NCBI GenBank assembly: GCA_021202515.1
Contig: JAJQCW010000033.1
Location: 1-64,000, forward strand
DNA from: Clostridiales bacterium
Lineage (GTDB): Bacteria; Bacillota; Clostridia; Oscillospirales; Oscillospiraceae
Reading direction: 5' to 3'
Length of the DNA stretch: 64,000 nt
The position numbers were made by a program, and so were the translations under genes. Each line of letters begins with the position of its first letter. Positions within the stretch are counted from its first letter, which is position 1. Positions 15,270 to 24,878 of this stretch are shown here, in pieces. The notes under the pieces were generated by a model, which did not search any database, was not told the origin of the DNA, and was given only the letters and a program-made list of their open reading frames with translations.

Positions 15270-15420
15270 ACGAAAAGCGCACTGGGAATGGTGCGCGTGC
15301 GATGACGCGGGAGATTGCGGACAAAGTCCGGTAACTTCCGCTGAGTATGTCCGAACCGGATTCGGGCGGCTGTGTTTTTGCGCTTTGTGTTCCGCGGTGC
15401 TGTGGGACCTCTGCGGCTCA

Positions 15421-15447
15421 GCCGACAGCTTCTGTCGGCTTTTGCTG
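15421..15447 (+). terminator. Attenuator hairpin in the S10 leader
   Basis: GCCGACAG-CTT-CTGTCGGC (15421-15439), followed by TTTTGCTGT. It lies inside the leader, about 110 bases before rpsJ. A conditional terminator in this position would let a ribosomal protein or another signal set operon output. It is probably part of a larger regulatory leader, whose alternative fold I cannot compute. Confidence 0.55.
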
Positions 15448-15547
15448 TGACCTGGCACGATACACGCGGCGTGGTGTACAAAAACTTCCCGCCCGGAGCC
15501 ACCGATTTTGGTCATGTACAATCATGTACGAAACAGGAGGAAAAACC

Positions 15548-15856
15548 ATGGCTAACCAATCTATCCGCATTCGCCTGAAGGCTTACGACCACCAGCTCAT
15601 CGACCAGAGCGCCGAGCGGATCGTCGAGACTGCCAAGCGCACCGGCGCTTCCGTCTCCGGCCCCATCCCGCTGCCCACCAAGAAAGAGGTCGTCACCATC
15701 CTGCGCGCCGTCCACAAGTACAAGGACTCCCGTGAGCAGTTTGAGCGCCGCACCCACAAGCGCCTGATCGACATCCAGAACCCCACCCCCAAGACGGTGG
15801 AGTCCCTGATGAATTTGCAGCTCCCGGCAGGCGTGGATATCGAGATCAAGCTGTAA
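15548..15856 (+). CDS. rpsJ: Ribosomal protein uS10
   Basis: S10 is a head protein of the 30S subunit and part of the NusB-NusE antitermination complex. The 102-residue product has the standard length and signature: [20 protein letters not shown] near the N-terminus, [20 protein letters not shown], and the loop [17 protein letters not shown]. The ATG follows AGGAGGAAAAACC; in-frame codons upstream belong to the leader. It is the first gene of the cluster and is preceded by a promoter and an attenuator. A gap of 167 bases separates it from rplC, which is longer than usual and holds no gene I can see. Confidence 0.98.
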   Translation: MANQSIRIRLKAYDHQLIDQSAERIVETAKRTGASVSGPIPLPTKKEVVTILRAVHKYKDSREQFERRTHKRLIDIQNPTPKTVESLMNLQLPAGVDIEIKL

Positions 15857-16023
15857 TCGGCTGTCTCCGCAAGTCCCGCGTTGGACGCGGGCATCGCAAC
15901 TTTGTTGAACCCGTTTCCCGGCCTTTTTTTGAGAACCGGGAGGGTCATGTTGGAAGGCCCGGCAAGCCCAATCTGCCCCAGCGCCTTTCAACCAATAACC
16001 TTATTTAAGGAGGAAACATCAAA

Positions 16024-16755
16024 ATGGCCAATACGCAGAAGGCAATCATTGGCAAGAAGGTCGGCATGAGCCAGATCTTCGACGCCGATGGCAAGGTCAT
16101 TCCCGTCACTGTCATCGAAGCGGGCCCCTGCACCGTGGTGCAGAAAAAGACCGCCGAGAAGGACGGCTATGAAGCCGTTCAGTTGGGCTTCCTGCCCACC
16201 ACCGAAAAGCACCTGACCATGGCGCAGAAGGGCCACCTGAAAAAGGCGACCGACGAGAACCTGCGGGTGCTGAAGGAAGTCAAGTTCACCGACGCCGACA
16301 AGCTGGACGTGGGCGACGTGCTGCACGCGGACGTGTTCGCCGAGGGCGAGCACATCGACGCCACCGCCACCAGCAAGGGCAAGGGCTACGCCGGCGTTAT
16401 CAAGCGTCACGGCGCGCACCGCACCCCCATGAGCCACGGCGGCGGCCCTGTCCACCGTCATGCCGGTTCTATGGGCTCCACCTCTACCCCCTCCCGTATC
16501 CGCAAGGGCAAGATCGGCGCGGGTCAGATGGGCAACGAGCAGGTCACCATCAAGAACCTGGAAGTCGTCAAGGTCGATCCTGAGATCAACCTGATCGCCG
16601 TGCGGGGCGCCGTTCCCGGCCCCAAGGGCGGCATCGTGGTCCTGAAAGCCACCACCAAGGTCGTCAAGGCGAAGCAGGCCGGCGCGTCCATCAGCCTCAA
16701 TCCCCAGAAGGCTTCCGGTCGTAACCCGCAGAAGGCTTCCGCGAGAACGCACTGA
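16024..16755 (+). CDS. rplC: Ribosomal protein uL3
   Basis: L3 is an early-assembly 50S protein that reaches toward the peptidyl transferase centre. [10 protein letters not shown] at the N-terminus and the central [13 protein letters not shown] and [16 protein letters not shown] segments identify it. At 243 residues it is about 30 longer than usual. The excess is a C-terminal tail after residue 220 that contains NPQKASGR followed by NPQKASAR, a short internal duplication. RBS AAGGAGGAAAC precedes the ATG. Confidence 0.98.
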   Translation: MANTQKAIIGKKVGMSQIFDADGKVIPVTVIEAGPCTVVQKKTAEKDGYEAVQLGFLPTTEKHLTMAQKGHLKKATDENLRVLKEVKFTDADKLDVGDVLHADVFAEGEHIDATATSKGKGYAGVIKRHGAHRTPMSHGGGPVHRHAGSMGSTSTPSRIRKGKIGAGQMGNEQVTIKNLEVVKVDPEINLIAVRGAVPGPKGGIVVLKATTKVVKAKQAGASISLNPQKASGRNPQKASARTH

Positions 16756-16776
16756 TAAAGGGAAGGAGAGATTTTC

Positions 16777-17397
16777 ATGCCTAAGGCTAACGTTTATGAT
16801 TTTTCCGGCAATCAGACCGGCGAAATCGAACTGAACGAGGCGATTTTCGGCATCGAGCCGAACGAAGCCGCCGTTCACGCAGTGGTCAAGAACCATCTGG
16901 CCAACTGCCGTCAGGGCACGCAGTCCGCTCTGACCCGCGCTGAGGTCTCCGGCGGCGGCAAGAAGCCCTGGAGACAGAAGGGCACCGGCCGCGCCCGTCA
17001 GGGCAGCACCCGCAGCCCCCAGTGGACCCACGGCGGCATCGTGTTCGCACCCAAGCCCCGTTCCTATCGCTACACCCTGAACAAGAAGCTCAAGCGCCTG
17101 GCGCTCAAGAGCGTCCTGTCCGACAAGGCCCAGAACGGCCGCGTCTTCGTCATCGACAGCCTGGAGATGGACGAGATCAAGACCAAGAAGATGGTCAACC
17201 TGCTGGGCGCTGTGGAAGCCGGCAAGTCCGTCGTCGTCACCGACGGCGTCAACGAGAACGTCGTCCTGTCCAGCCGCAACATCCCCGGCGTTGTCACCAC
17301 CCCCGCCGACATCCTGAACGTTTACGACATCGTCAACGCCAAGAGTCTGGTGGTTGACAAGGCCGCCCTGGCCACCATCGAGGAGGTTTACGCGTAA
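16777..17397 (+). CDS. rplD: Ribosomal protein uL4
   Basis: L4 lines the exit tunnel of the 50S subunit and is the autogenous repressor of the S10 operon in some bacteria. The 206-residue product shows the tunnel-loop region [20 protein letters not shown] (about 63-82) and the [13 protein letters not shown] segment. RBS GGAAGGAGAG precedes the ATG. Its stop overlaps the start of rplW by one base (TAATG). Confidence 0.98.
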   Translation: MPKANVYDFSGNQTGEIELNEAIFGIEPNEAAVHAVVKNHLANCRQGTQSALTRAEVSGGGKKPWRQKGTGRARQGSTRSPQWTHGGIVFAPKPRSYRYTLNKKLKRLALKSVLSDKAQNGRVFVIDSLEMDEIKTKKMVNLLGAVEAGKSVVVTDGVNENVVLSSRNIPGVVTTPADILNVYDIVNAKSLVVDKAALATIEEVYA

Positions 17398-17690
17398 TGA
17401 CTGCTTATGATATGATTCGGAAGCCCGTCGTTACCGAGGCTTCTATGGCCGCCACCGCTGAGCGCAAGTACACCTTCGTGGTGGATAAGCGCGCCACCAA
17501 GAACGAGATCGCCAAGGCTGTGGAAAAGCTCTTTGACGTGAAGGTGGAAAAGGTCAACACCATCAATTACGACGGCAAGAAAAAGCGCATGGGCGCGGGC
17601 CGTCCCGGCAAGCGTCCCGACTGGAAAAAGGCCATCGTCACGCTGACCGAGGACTCCAAGACCATTGAGCTGTTTGAAGAAATGGTGTAA
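17397..17690 (+). CDS. rplW: Ribosomal protein uL23
   Basis: L23 sits at the exit of the peptide tunnel and docks trigger factor and SRP. The 97-residue protein shows [31 protein letters not shown] and the basic loop [20 protein letters not shown]. It is translationally coupled to rplD by a one-base overlap and is followed at 14 bases by rplB. Confidence 0.97.
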   Translation: MTAYDMIRKPVVTEASMAATAERKYTFVVDKRATKNEIAKAVEKLFDVKVEKVNTINYDGKKKRMGAGRPGKRPDWKKAIVTLTEDSKTIELFEEMV

Positions 17691-17704
17691 GGAGGGTAAC
17701 GCAA

Positions 17705-18538
17705 ATGGCTATCAAAACGTATAAGCCCACGACCCCGGCGCGCCGCAACATGACTGTGTCCGCCTTCGAGGGCGTGGATAAAAAGGCCCGGCCTGAGCGC
17801 AGCCTCACCAAGAAGCTGAAAAAGAGCGCAGGCCGCAACAACACCGGCCGCATCACCGTCCGCCATCACGGCGGCGGCAACAAGAAGATCTACCGCATCA
17901 TCGACTTCAAGCGGGATAAGGCCGGCATGGCCACCGTTCTCCGCCTGGAGTACGATCCCAACCGCACCGCCAACATCGCCCTCATCCAGTATGAGGACGG
18001 CACCAAGGCTTATATCATCGCTCAGTCCGGCCTGAAGGCCGGCGACATGGTGGAGTCCGGCCCCGAGGCCGACATCAAGCCCGGCAACTGCCTGCCCCTG
18101 GCCAACATCCCCGTTGGCACCGTCATCTCCTGCATCGAAATGCACACCAACCACGGCGCACAGCTCGTGCGCGCCGCCGGTGAGCAGGCTCAGTTGATGG
18201 CCAAGGAGAACGGCTACGCCCAGGTCCGCCTGCCCTCCGGCGAGTACCGGCTCATCAAGCTGGACTGCCGCGCGGTCATCGGCGGCATCGGCAACGAGGA
18301 CCACGGCAACATCCACATCGGCAAGGCCGGTCGGAAGCGCCATATGGGCGTCCGTCCCACCGTCCGCGGCTCCGTGATGAACCCCAACGACCATCCCCAC
18401 GGCGGCGGCGAAGGCCGCGCCCCCGTTGGCCGTCCCGGTCCTGTCACTCCCTGGGGCAAACCCGCTCTGGGCTACAAGACCCGCGACAAGAAGAACCGTA
18501 CTGAGAAGTTTATCGTTCGCCATCGTAAGACGAAGTAA
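17705..18538 (+). CDS. rplB: Ribosomal protein uL2
   Basis: L2 is a highly conserved 50S protein needed for subunit joining and peptidyl transfer. The 277-residue product shows the N-terminal [16 protein letters not shown] and the RNA-binding [19 protein letters not shown]. The C-terminal loop [20 protein letters not shown] contains the conserved His implicated in activity. RBS AAGGAGGGTAAC precedes the ATG. Confidence 0.99.
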   Translation: MAIKTYKPTTPARRNMTVSAFEGVDKKARPERSLTKKLKKSAGRNNTGRITVRHHGGGNKKIYRIIDFKRDKAGMATVLRLEYDPNRTANIALIQYEDGTKAYIIAQSGLKAGDMVESGPEADIKPGNCLPLANIPVGTVISCIEMHTNHGAQLVRAAGEQAQLMAKENGYAQVRLPSGEYRLIKLDCRAVIGGIGNEDHGNIHIGKAGRKRHMGVRPTVRGSVMNPNDHPHGGGEGRAPVGRPGPVTPWGKPALGYKTRDKKNRTEKFIVRHRKTK

Positions 18539-18552
18539 GGAGGCAAGCTGGA

Positions 18553-18822
18553 ATGAGCAGATCCGTTAAGAAAGGCCCCTTCTGCGCCCCCGAGCTGCTG
18601 AAGAGAGTCGATGAAATGAACAAGACGGGCGAGAAGAAGATCCTGAAAACCTGGAGCCGCAGCTCCACCATCTTCCCCTCCTTCGTCTCCCACACCTTCA
18701 ACGTTTACAACGGGAAGCGGTTCATCCCCGTCTATGTGACCGAGGATATGGTCGGCCACAAGCTGGGCGAGTTCGCTCCCACCCGTACCTTCAAGGGCCA
18801 CAGCGGTGGCAAGACCAAGTAA
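18553..18822 (+). CDS. rpsS: Ribosomal protein uS19
   Basis: S19 binds 16S rRNA in the 30S head beside S13. The 89-residue product has the usual [19 protein letters not shown] start, [20 protein letters not shown], and the end [35 protein letters not shown] partly overlaps the rplB stop. Confidence 0.98.
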   Translation: MSRSVKKGPFCAPELLKRVDEMNKTGEKKILKTWSRSSTIFPSFVSHTFNVYNGKRFIPVYVTEDMVGHKLGEFAPTRTFKGHSGGKTK

Positions 18823-18835
18823 GGAGGAGAGCAAA

Positions 18836-19174
18836 ATGAGTGAAGCAAAAGCAAGCCTGGACTTCGCGCGCATCTCTCCCCGCAAGGTGAATGTCGTCTG
18901 TGAGCTGATCCGGGGCAAGGACGTAGAGATGGCCACCGCCATCCTGGAGCACACCCCCAAGGCCGCCTCTGAGTACCTCATCAAGCTGGTCAAGAGCGCC
19001 GCAGCCAACGCCGAGAACAACCACGGCATGGACGCCGACAAGCTGGTGGTCAAGGCCGCCTACGCTGACGCCGGCATGACCATGAAGCGGATGCAGCCTG
19101 TTTCCAAGGGCCGCGGCTATCGCATCAACAAGAGAACTTCCCACATCACCGTCGTGGTGGCGGAGAAAGAATAA
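18836..19174 (+). CDS. rplV: Ribosomal protein uL22
   Basis: L22 is a 50S protein whose hairpin loop lines the exit tunnel; mutations there give macrolide resistance in other species. I start at ATG 18836, directly after AAGGAGGAGAGC, giving 112 residues as expected. The frame continues upstream into rpsS but without family similarity. ARISPRKVNVVCELIRGKDV, NNHGMDADKLVV and KRMQPVSKGRGYRINKRTSH are diagnostic. Confidence 0.97.
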   Translation: MSEAKASLDFARISPRKVNVVCELIRGKDVEMATAILEHTPKAASEYLIKLVKSAAANAENNHGMDADKLVVKAAYADAGMTMKRMQPVSKGRGYRINKRTSHITVVVAEKE

Positions 19175-19186
19175 GGAGGCAGATCT

Positions 19187-20017
19187 ATGGGACAGAAAGT
19201 GAATCCCCACGGTTTCCGCGTGGGTGTCATTAAGGACTGGGATTCCCGTTGGTATGCCCGCAGCGATAAGGTCGGTGACCTGGTCGTGGAGGACAACAAG
19301 ATCCGCAAGTACCTGAAAAAGACCATGTACGCCACCGGCGTGCCGAAGATCGAGATCGAGCGGGACAACTCCAAGGTGGTCATCTATGTCCACTGCGCCC
19401 GCCCCGGCATGATCATCGGCAAGGATACCACCGAGATCGAGCGCATCCGCGGCGAAGTCGAGAAGATGATCGGCAAGCCCGTCGTCCTCAACATCGTCGA
19501 GGTCAAGCGCAACGAGGTGGACACCACCGCGCAGTTGGTTGCCGAGAATATCGCTCAGCAGCTTGAGAAGCGTACTTCTTTCCGCCGCGCCATGAAGAAC
19601 TCCATCGGTCGCGCCATGCGCGCCGGCGCCAAGGGCATCAAAGTCACCCTGGCTGGCCGTCTGAACGGCGCTGAGATCGCCCGCAGCGAGTCCTATCACG
19701 AGGGCACCATCCCTCTGCAAACCCTCCGGGCTGACATCGACTACGGCTTCGCTGAGGCCGCCACCACCTATGGTCGCATCGGCATCAAGGTCTGGGTCTA
19801 CAAGGGAGAGGTCCTCCAGCAGACTCTGCGGACCACCCCCCGCACCATCGACCTGTCCAAGCCCTACCGGGAGCACAGCGACCGTCCCCGTCGTGGCCGC
19901 GGCTATCGCGGCGGCGACCGCCAGAACGGTGACCGTCGTTCTTCCTACAACAACAACCGCAGCAATAACCGCCAGAACGGTACTGGCGCACCTCGCAGAG
20001 AAGGAGGAGACCGCTGA
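19187..20017 (+). CDS. rpsC: Ribosomal protein uS3
   Basis: S3 lies at the mRNA entry of the 30S subunit. The 276-residue product starts [20 protein letters not shown]. It has the KH-domain motif [14 protein letters not shown] (about 67-80) and the C-terminal core [12 protein letters not shown]. It is longer than the common length of about 220 because of a tail after residue 228 rich in Arg, Gly, Asn and Gln ([11 protein letters not shown] and similar), probably disordered. The last base is shared with the rplP start (TGATG). Confidence 0.98.
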   Translation: MGQKVNPHGFRVGVIKDWDSRWYARSDKVGDLVVEDNKIRKYLKKTMYATGVPKIEIERDNSKVVIYVHCARPGMIIGKDTTEIERIRGEVEKMIGKPVVLNIVEVKRNEVDTTAQLVAENIAQQLEKRTSFRRAMKNSIGRAMRAGAKGIKVTLAGRLNGAEIARSESYHEGTIPLQTLRADIDYGFAEAATTYGRIGIKVWVYKGEVLQQTLRTTPRTIDLSKPYREHSDRPRRGRGYRGGDRQNGDRRSSYNNNRSNNRQNGTGAPRREGGDR

Positions 20018-20442
20018 TGCTGCTGCCTAAGAGAGTAAAGTACCGCAAGCAGATGCGTGGCCGTATGACCGGCAAGGCGCTGCGCGGCAATGAAGTCAAC
20101 TATGGCGAATACGGCCTCCAGGCGCTGGAGCCGGCATGGATCACCTCCCGCCAGATCGAGGCCGCTCGTGTGGCCATGACCCGTTACACCAAGCGCGGCG
20201 GCAAGGTCTGGATCAAGATCTTCCCCGACAAGCCCGTCACCCAGCAGCCCGCCGAGACCCGAATGGGCAAAGGCAAAGGCTCCCCTGAGTACTGGGTCGC
20301 CGTGGTAAAGCCCGGCCGCGTCATGTTCGAGATCGGCGGCGTTTCCGAGGATGTCGCTAAGGAGGCCCTGCGTCTGGCCAGCCACAAGCTGCCCATCAAG
20401 ACCAAGGTCGTCAAGAAAGCGGTAGAGGAGGTTGAGGCGTAA
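20017..20442 (+). CDS. rplP: Ribosomal protein uL16
   Basis: L16 organises the A-site of the 50S subunit. The 141-residue product has [40 protein letters not shown] and the loop [20 protein letters not shown], all typical. It overlaps rpsC by one base upstream (TGATG) and rpmC by one base downstream (TAATG). Confidence 0.98.
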   Translation: MLLPKRVKYRKQMRGRMTGKALRGNEVNYGEYGLQALEPAWITSRQIEAARVAMTRYTKRGGKVWIKIFPDKPVTQQPAETRMGKGKGSPEYWVAVVKPGRVMFEIGGVSEDVAKEALRLASHKLPIKTKVVKKAVEEVEA

Positions 20443-20645
20443 TGAAGGCAACTGAAGTTCGCGGCATGACTCCCGCCGAGCTGGAGACCAAGCTGGATGA
20501 GCTGAAGAAGGAGCTGTTCAACCTGCGCTTCCAGAACGCTACCAACCAGCTTCACAACCCCGGCAAGATCGCCGATGTCAAGAAGGACATCGCCCGCGTC
20601 AAAACCATCATCCGTGAGAAGCAGATCGCTTCCGCAGGCCGCTAA
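20442..20645 (+). CDS. rpmC: Ribosomal protein uL29
   Basis: L29 is a small two-helix 50S protein near the tunnel exit. The 67-residue product has the expected length and shows [20 protein letters not shown] and [18 protein letters not shown]. It is coupled to rplP by a TAATG overlap. Confidence 0.97.
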   Translation: MKATEVRGMTPAELETKLDELKKELFNLRFQNATNQLHNPGKIADVKKDIARVKTIIREKQIASAGR

Positions 20646-20661
20646 ATAGGAGGATTTATCA

Positions 20662-20919
20662 ATGGAAAGAACTTCTTCCCGTAAAACCAGAGTCGGCCTG
20701 GTCGTTTCTGATAAGATGGACAAAACCATCGTGGTGGCCATCGCCGACCGTGTGGCTCACCCGCTGTATAAGAAGATCGTCAAGCGCACCTACAAGCTCA
20801 AGGCCCATGACGAGAACAACGAAGCCCGCGTGGGCGACCGCGTTCGCGTGATGGAGACCCGCCCCCTGTCCAAGGATAAGCGCTGGAGACTGGTCGAGAT
20901 CGTCGAGAAAGCAAAGTAA
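20662..20919 (+). CDS. rpsQ: Ribosomal protein uS17
   Basis: S17 is a primary 16S-binding protein of the 30S body. The 85-residue product has [40 protein letters not shown] and the end [37 protein letters not shown] precedes the ATG. Confidence 0.98.
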   Translation: MERTSSRKTRVGLVVSDKMDKTIVVAIADRVAHPLYKKIVKRTYKLKAHDENNEARVGDRVRVMETRPLSKDKRWRLVEIVEKAK

Positions 20920-20931
20920 GGAGGTACCGGT

Positions 20932-21300
20932 ATGATCCAGGAAGAAACCTATCTGAAGGTCGCCGACAATACCGGCGCCAAGGTGCTGAAAACCATCCGG
21001 GTGCTGGGCGGTTCCCGGCGGAAGTATGGCAACATCGGTGATGTGGTCGTCGCCTCTGTGCGCAAGGCCACGCCCGGCGGCCAGGTGAAGAAGGGCGACG
21101 TGGTCAAGGCCGTCATCGTCCGCACCGCCAGCGGCGTCCGCCGCGCCGACGGCTCCTATGTCCGTTTCGATGAGAACGCCGCCGTCATCATCAAGGAAGA
21201 CAAGACCCCCCAGGGCACCCGTATCTTTGGGCCGGTGGCTCGTGAGCTGCGCGACAAAGAGTATCTGAGGATCCTGTCCCTGGCTCCCGAAGTAATTTGA
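20932..21300 (+). CDS. rplN: Ribosomal protein uL14
   Basis: L14 forms an intersubunit bridge and is the docking site of silencing factor RsfS. The 122-residue product starts [20 protein letters not shown] and has [20 protein letters not shown] and [32 protein letters not shown] precedes the ATG. Confidence 0.99.
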   Translation: MIQEETYLKVADNTGAKVLKTIRVLGGSRRKYGNIGDVVVASVRKATPGGQVKKGDVVKAVIVRTASGVRRADGSYVRFDENAAVIIKEDKTPQGTRIFGPVARELRDKEYLRILSLAPEVI

Positions 21301-21314
21301 GGAGGTACCCAGGC

Positions 21315-21641
21315 ATGAACAATATGAACGTAAAGCAGGGCGACAAGGTCGTCGTGCTGTCCGGCAAGGACAAGGGCACTGTGGGCGAGATCCTCGTCGC
21401 CATGCCCAAGAGCGGCAAGGCCGTCGTCAAGGGCGTCAACGTCTGCTCCTGCCACACCAAACCCCGTCGTCAGGGCGACGAGGGCGGCATCATCCAGAAG
21501 GAGTGCCCCATCTATGTGTCCAAAGTGATGCTGGTCTGCCCCAAGTGCGACAAGCCCACCCGCGTGGGTCACACCGTCAAGGATGTTGACGGCAAGAAGA
21601 AGAGCGTCCGCGTCTGCAAGAAGTGCGGCGCCGAAATCTGA
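21315..21641 (+). CDS. rplX: Ribosomal protein uL24
   Basis: L24 is an assembly initiator for the 50S subunit. I start at ATG 21315 (108 residues), after GAGGAGGTACCC, rather than at the upstream in-frame codon 21297. The KOW-type core [20 protein letters not shown] is followed by [11 protein letters not shown]. The C-terminal part holds two Cys pairs, CPKC and CKKC, that could bind zinc; this C-terminal form is common in Clostridia. Confidence 0.97.
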   Translation: MNNMNVKQGDKVVVLSGKDKGTVGEILVAMPKSGKAVVKGVNVCSCHTKPRRQGDEGGIIQKECPIYVSKVMLVCPKCDKPTRVGHTVKDVDGKKKSVRVCKKCGAEI

Positions 21642-21660
21642 GAAAGGAGCGGAAACTGTA

Positions 21661-22200
21661 ATGCCTGAATTGAAGGATAAATACACGCAGGAAGTCGCTC
21701 CTGCTCTGATGCAGAAGTTCGGCTACAAGTCCGTCATGCAGATCCCCAAGCTGGAGAAGGTTGTCGTCAACTGCGGCGTGGGCGAGGCCAAGGAGAACGT
21801 CAAGGTGCTGGACGCCGTCGTCAACGACATCGCCACCATCACCGGCCAGAAGCCCGTCATCACCAAGGCCAAGAAGTCCATCGCCAACTTCAAGCTCCGT
21901 GAGGGTATGCCCATCGGCGTCAAGGTCACTCTGCGCCAGGACAAAATGTGGGAGTTTGTGGACCGCCTGTTCAACGTGGCCCTGCCCCGTGTCCGCGACT
22001 TCCGCGGCATCAACCCCGACGGCTTCGATGGCCGCGGCAACTATGCCCTGGGCGTCAAGGAGCAGTTGATCTTCCCCGAGATCGAGTACGACAAGATCGA
22101 CAAGATCCGCGGCATGACCATCGCCTTTGTCACCACTGCACAGACCGATGAAGAGGGCCGCGAGCTGCTGACCATGCTGGGCGCGCCCTTCACCAAGTAA
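21661..22200 (+). CDS. rplE: Ribosomal protein uL5
   Basis: L5 binds 5S rRNA and contacts the P-site tRNA. The 179-residue product shows [37 protein letters not shown], the loop [20 protein letters not shown] and [17 protein letters not shown]. The ATG at 21661 follows AAAGGAGCGG; the longer upstream frame runs into rplX. Confidence 0.98.
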   Translation: MPELKDKYTQEVAPALMQKFGYKSVMQIPKLEKVVVNCGVGEAKENVKVLDAVVNDIATITGQKPVITKAKKSIANFKLREGMPIGVKVTLRQDKMWEFVDRLFNVALPRVRDFRGINPDGFDGRGNYALGVKEQLIFPEIEYDKIDKIRGMTIAFVTTAQTDEEGRELLTMLGAPFTK

Positions 22201-22215
22201 GAGAGGAGAATACAC

Positions 22216-22401
22216 ATGGCTAAACTGTCTATGAAACTCAAGCAGCAGAGAGAGCCCAAGTTCTCCACTCGCCGCTACAACCGCTGCAAGATCTGCGGCC
22301 GTCCTCACGCTTACCTGCGGGACTACGGCGTCTGCCGTATCTGCTTCCGGGAGCTGGCCTATAAGGGCGAGATCCCCGGCGTGAAGAAAGCCTCCTGGTA
22401 A
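22216..22401 (+). CDS. rpsZ: Ribosomal protein uS14, zinc-binding type Z
   Basis: This is a 30S head protein of 61 residues, the short zinc (C+) form found in Gram-positive bacteria. The four zinc ligands are in CKICGRPH and [22 protein letters not shown] precedes the ATG. It is the last gene before the 418-base break in the cluster and is followed by a GC-rich hairpin at 22425-22457. Confidence 0.98.
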   Translation: MAKLSMKLKQQREPKFSTRRYNRCKICGRPHAYLRDYGVCRICFRELAYKGEIPGVKKASW

Positions 22402-22424
22402 TCAACAAATCAGGATTTCCCATT

Positions 22425-22457
22425 CCGGTGCGGTGCGCCCAGCGCGTACCGCACCGG
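22425..22457 (+). terminator. GC-rich hairpin after rpsZ
   Basis: CCGGTGCGGT and ACCGCACCGG form a perfect 10-bp stem and are followed by TTTGCC. It may be a terminator or an RNA-processing site. It is the first of several structures in the gap 22402-22819, where I see no gene. Confidence 0.5.
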
Positions 22458-22580
22458 TTTGCCGGAACAATAACAAAATAAATCCGGCAGAAACCGGCGA
22501 AGGAGCGAGAAACAGAAACGCCCGGCACCGTGGAATATGCTTTCTTCTCAAAAAGAGGGGAAGTTGACCAGAGAGCCGAA

Positions 22581-22617
22581 GAAGTTTCTCCAAAAATTTG
22601 GAGACTTCTCCCCTTTT
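22581..22617 (+). terminator. Intrinsic terminator inside the ribosomal cluster
   Basis: GAAGTTTCTCCAAA and TTTGGAGACTTC pair with one mismatch around a three-base loop, and are followed by TCCCCTTTTTT. This looks like a genuine terminator, between rpsZ and rpsH, where other Firmicutes run straight through. Confidence 0.75.
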
Positions 22618-22622
22618 TTCTG

Positions 22623-22651
22623 TTGCTTTTTTCCGCCATTTCTGTTAGATT
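22623..22651 (+). promoter_or_regulatory. Possible second promoter, ahead of rpsH
   Basis: TTGCTT (22623-22628), 17 bases, TAGATT (22646-22651), with TGT before the -10 as an extended -10. It lies directly after the terminator. The match is modest, but the position is what a restart of transcription would need. Confidence 0.4.
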
Positions 22652-22776
22652 ATATACGAGCGTCAGCCGTCAAGGAGGACCTGCCCGGTGGCGGGCAGAG
22701 CTCTGCGAAACACTGGCGCCCGGAACAGTGGAGATACAGTCCAACCCGGTCGAAACTCCCTGTAACCTTTTTTGCG

Positions 22777-22806
22777 TCACCGGGGTAGTCTCGGTGATTA
22801 TTTTTT
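22777..22806 (+). terminator. Hairpin and T-run immediately before rpsH
   Basis: TCACCG and CGGTGA (22777-22797) enclose nine bases, followed by TTATTTTTT. The AGGAGG of rpsH starts at the end of the T-run. It has terminator form and may attenuate the spc part of the cluster or block rpsH initiation. Confidence 0.5.
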
Positions 22807-22819
22807 AGGAGGTCAGTTT

Positions 22820-23215
22820 ATGCACATCACAGATCCCATCGCTGATATGCTTACCCGTATTCGCAATGCGAGCAACGCCAAGCATACCACTGTTGATGTC
22901 CCCGCTTCCAACATGAAGAAGTCCATCGCCAAGATCCTGCTGGAGGAAGGTTATATCAAGAACTACCAGCTCATCGACGACGGGACCCAGGGCATCATCC
23001 GCATCACGCTGAAGTACAACGGCAATGAGAAGGCCATCACCGGCCTGCGCCGGGTGTCCAAGCCCGGTCTGCGCGTCTATGCGGGCGCCAGCGAGCTGCC
23101 TAAGGTCCTCCACGGCCTGGGCATTGCCATTGTTTCCACCTCTAAGGGCGTCATGACCGACAAGGCCGCGCGGGAAGCGCATATCGGCGGCGAGGTCCTG
23201 GCGTACGTCTGGTAA
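22820..23215 (+). CDS. rpsH: Ribosomal protein uS8
   Basis: S8 is a primary 16S-binding protein and, in E. coli, the repressor of the spc operon. The 131-residue product starts [20 protein letters not shown] and ends with [20 protein letters not shown] and YVW. The ATG at 22820 follows TAGGAGGTCAG. It is the first gene after the break with terminators and a possible promoter. Confidence 0.98.
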   Translation: MHITDPIADMLTRIRNASNAKHTTVDVPASNMKKSIAKILLEEGYIKNYQLIDDGTQGIIRITLKYNGNEKAITGLRRVSKPGLRVYAGASELPKVLHGLGIAIVSTSKGVMTDKAAREAHIGGEVLAYVW

Positions 23216-23230
23216 GGAGGGTATCGAACT

Positions 23231-23779
23231 ATGTCTCGAGTTGGCAGAATGCCTATCACCATCCCCGCCGGGGTGACGGTGAACGTTGCCGAGGGCAATG
23301 TCGTCACCGTGAAAGGCCCCAAGGGTGAGCTGACCCGCGGCTTTGCGCCGCAGATCGGCATCCAGGTGGAGGGTACGGAGATCATCTGCACCCGCCCCAA
23401 CGACGCCAAGGAAAACCGCGCCCTGCACGGCACCACCCGTTCCATCCTGAACGGCATGGTGGTGGGCGTTTCCACCGGCTTCACCAAGGAGCTCCAGGTC
23501 AACGGTATCGGCTACCGTGTGGCCAAGGAGGGCAAGACCCTGGTGATGAATATCGGTTACTCCCATCAGGTCAAGATGGACGAGGTCCCCGGTATCACCA
23601 TCGAAGTGCCCGATCCCAACAAGATCCTCATCAAGGGCTGCGACAAGCAGCAGGTCGGCCAGTTCGCCGCTGTTGTCCGCAGCAAGCGTCCTCCCGAGCC
23701 TTATAAGGGCAAGGGCATCAAGTATGCCGACGAAGTCATCCGCCGTAAGGAAGGCAAGACCGGCGCCAAGAAGAAGTAA
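23231..23779 (+). CDS. rplF: Ribosomal protein uL6
   Basis: L6 sits near the factor-binding site of the 50S subunit. The 182-residue product starts SRVGRMPITIPAGVTVNV, with VKGPKGELTRGF, LQVNGIGYRV and the C-terminal signature RPPEPYKGKGIKYADEVIRR. RBS AAGGAGGGTATCG precedes the ATG. Confidence 0.98.
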   Translation: MSRVGRMPITIPAGVTVNVAEGNVVTVKGPKGELTRGFAPQIGIQVEGTEIICTRPNDAKENRALHGTTRSILNGMVVGVSTGFTKELQVNGIGYRVAKEGKTLVMNIGYSHQVKMDEVPGITIEVPDPNKILIKGCDKQQVGQFAAVVRSKRPPEPYKGKGIKYADEVIRRKEGKTGAKKK

Positions 23780-23797
23780 TAAGGAGGTGTGCCAATT

Positions 23798-24157
23798 ATG
23801 ATTAATCGACCCAATACCAAGGCTCAGCGCCTGAAGCGCCATAAGCGCGTCCGTGCGAAGATCTCCGGCACGCCCGAGAGACCCCGCCTGAATGTTTTCC
23901 GCAGCGAGACCAACATCTACGCCCAGGTCATCGACGATGTCAACGGCGTGACCCTGGTCTCCGCTTCCTCCCTGGAGAAGGGCTTCACCTGCGAGGGCGA
24001 CAAGAAAGCCGCCGCCCGTCAGGTGGGCAAGACCGTGGCTGAGCGCGCCAAGGCCAAGGGCATCGACACCGTGGTGTTTGACCGCGGCGGTTATGTCTAT
24101 CACGGCCGCGTGCAGGCCCTGGCCGAAGGCGCCCGCGAGGGCGGCCTGCAATTCTAA
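23798..24157 (+). CDS. rplR: Ribosomal protein uL18
   Basis: L18 binds 5S rRNA together with L5. The 119-residue product has [35 protein letters not shown] and [21 protein letters not shown] use the ATG at 23798 after AAGGAGGTGTGCC; a GTG at 23789 falls inside that site. Confidence 0.97.
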   Translation: MINRPNTKAQRLKRHKRVRAKISGTPERPRLNVFRSETNIYAQVIDDVNGVTLVSASSLEKGFTCEGDKKAAARQVGKTVAERAKAKGIDTVVFDRGGYVYHGRVQALAEGAREGGLQF

Positions 24158-24174
24158 GCGAAGGAGGAACGAAC

Positions 24175-24669
24175 ATGCCTAGATATGAAAAAGAGGCCAG
24201 CGAATATATTGAGAAGCTGGTTTATCTGAACCGCGTCAGCAAGACCGTCAAGGGCGGCCGTGTCATGAAGTTCTCCGCGCTGATGGTCATCGGCGACGGC
24301 AAGGGCCGCGTGGGTTATGGCCTGGGCAAGGCCGCTGAGGTGCCCGAAGCCATCCGCAAGGGCATTGAGGACGCCAAGAAGAACATGATCACCGTGTCCA
24401 TGTCCGGCACCACCATCCCCCACGAGGTCATCGGCGAGTTCTCCGCTGGCCGCGTGCTGATGAAGCCCGCTGCCCCCGGTACCGGCGTCATCGCCGGCGG
24501 CCCTGTCCGTGCCGTCATGGAGGCCGCTGGTATCTCCGACATCCGTACCAAGTGCCTGCGCTCCAACACCCCGCAGAACGTGGTCTCCGCCACCTTCGCC
24601 GGCCTGAAGAGCCTGCGTACTCCTGAGCAGGTCGCCAAGACCCGCGGCAAGAACGTGGAAGAGCTGTAA
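24175..24669 (+). CDS. rpsE: Ribosomal protein uS5
   Basis: S5 acts in mRNA unwinding and decoding fidelity, and its loop is a spectinomycin target. The 164-residue product shows [20 protein letters not shown] (loop region), [20 protein letters not shown]-like sequence with [15 protein letters not shown], and [35 protein letters not shown] precedes the ATG. Confidence 0.98.
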   Translation: MPRYEKEASEYIEKLVYLNRVSKTVKGGRVMKFSALMVIGDGKGRVGYGLGKAAEVPEAIRKGIEDAKKNMITVSMSGTTIPHEVIGEFSAGRVLMKPAAPGTGVIAGGPVRAVMEAAGISDIRTKCLRSNTPQNVVSATFAGLKSLRTPEQVAKTRGKNVEEL

Positions 24670-24682
24670 GGAGGAACCGACA

Positions 24683-24865
24683 ATGGCAAATCTGAAAATT
24701 AAGCTCGTCAAGAGCCTGAACGGTCGCATCGCCCCCCACAAGGCGACTGCCGCCGCCCTGGGCCTGCGGAAGATCGGGGACGTGACTGTCCAGCCCGACA
24801 ACGCCGCCACCAGGGGCAAGATCGCACAGATCGGTTACCTGCTCCAGGTCACCGAAGAACAGTAA
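24683..24865 (+). CDS. rpmD: Ribosomal protein uL30
   Basis: L30 is a small 50S protein present in most Firmicutes. The 60-residue product shows [35 protein letters not shown] and [30 protein letters not shown] precedes the ATG. Confidence 0.97.
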   Translation: MANLKIKLVKSLNGRIAPHKATAAALGLRKIGDVTVQPDNAATRGKIAQIGYLLQVTEEQ

Positions 24866-24878
24866 GGAGGGCCAGAAC

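Noticed and set aside
15127-15450. 107-codon frame in the S10 leader
   Set aside because: It runs across two promoters and the attenuator hairpin, starts without a ribosome site, and has no family similarity.
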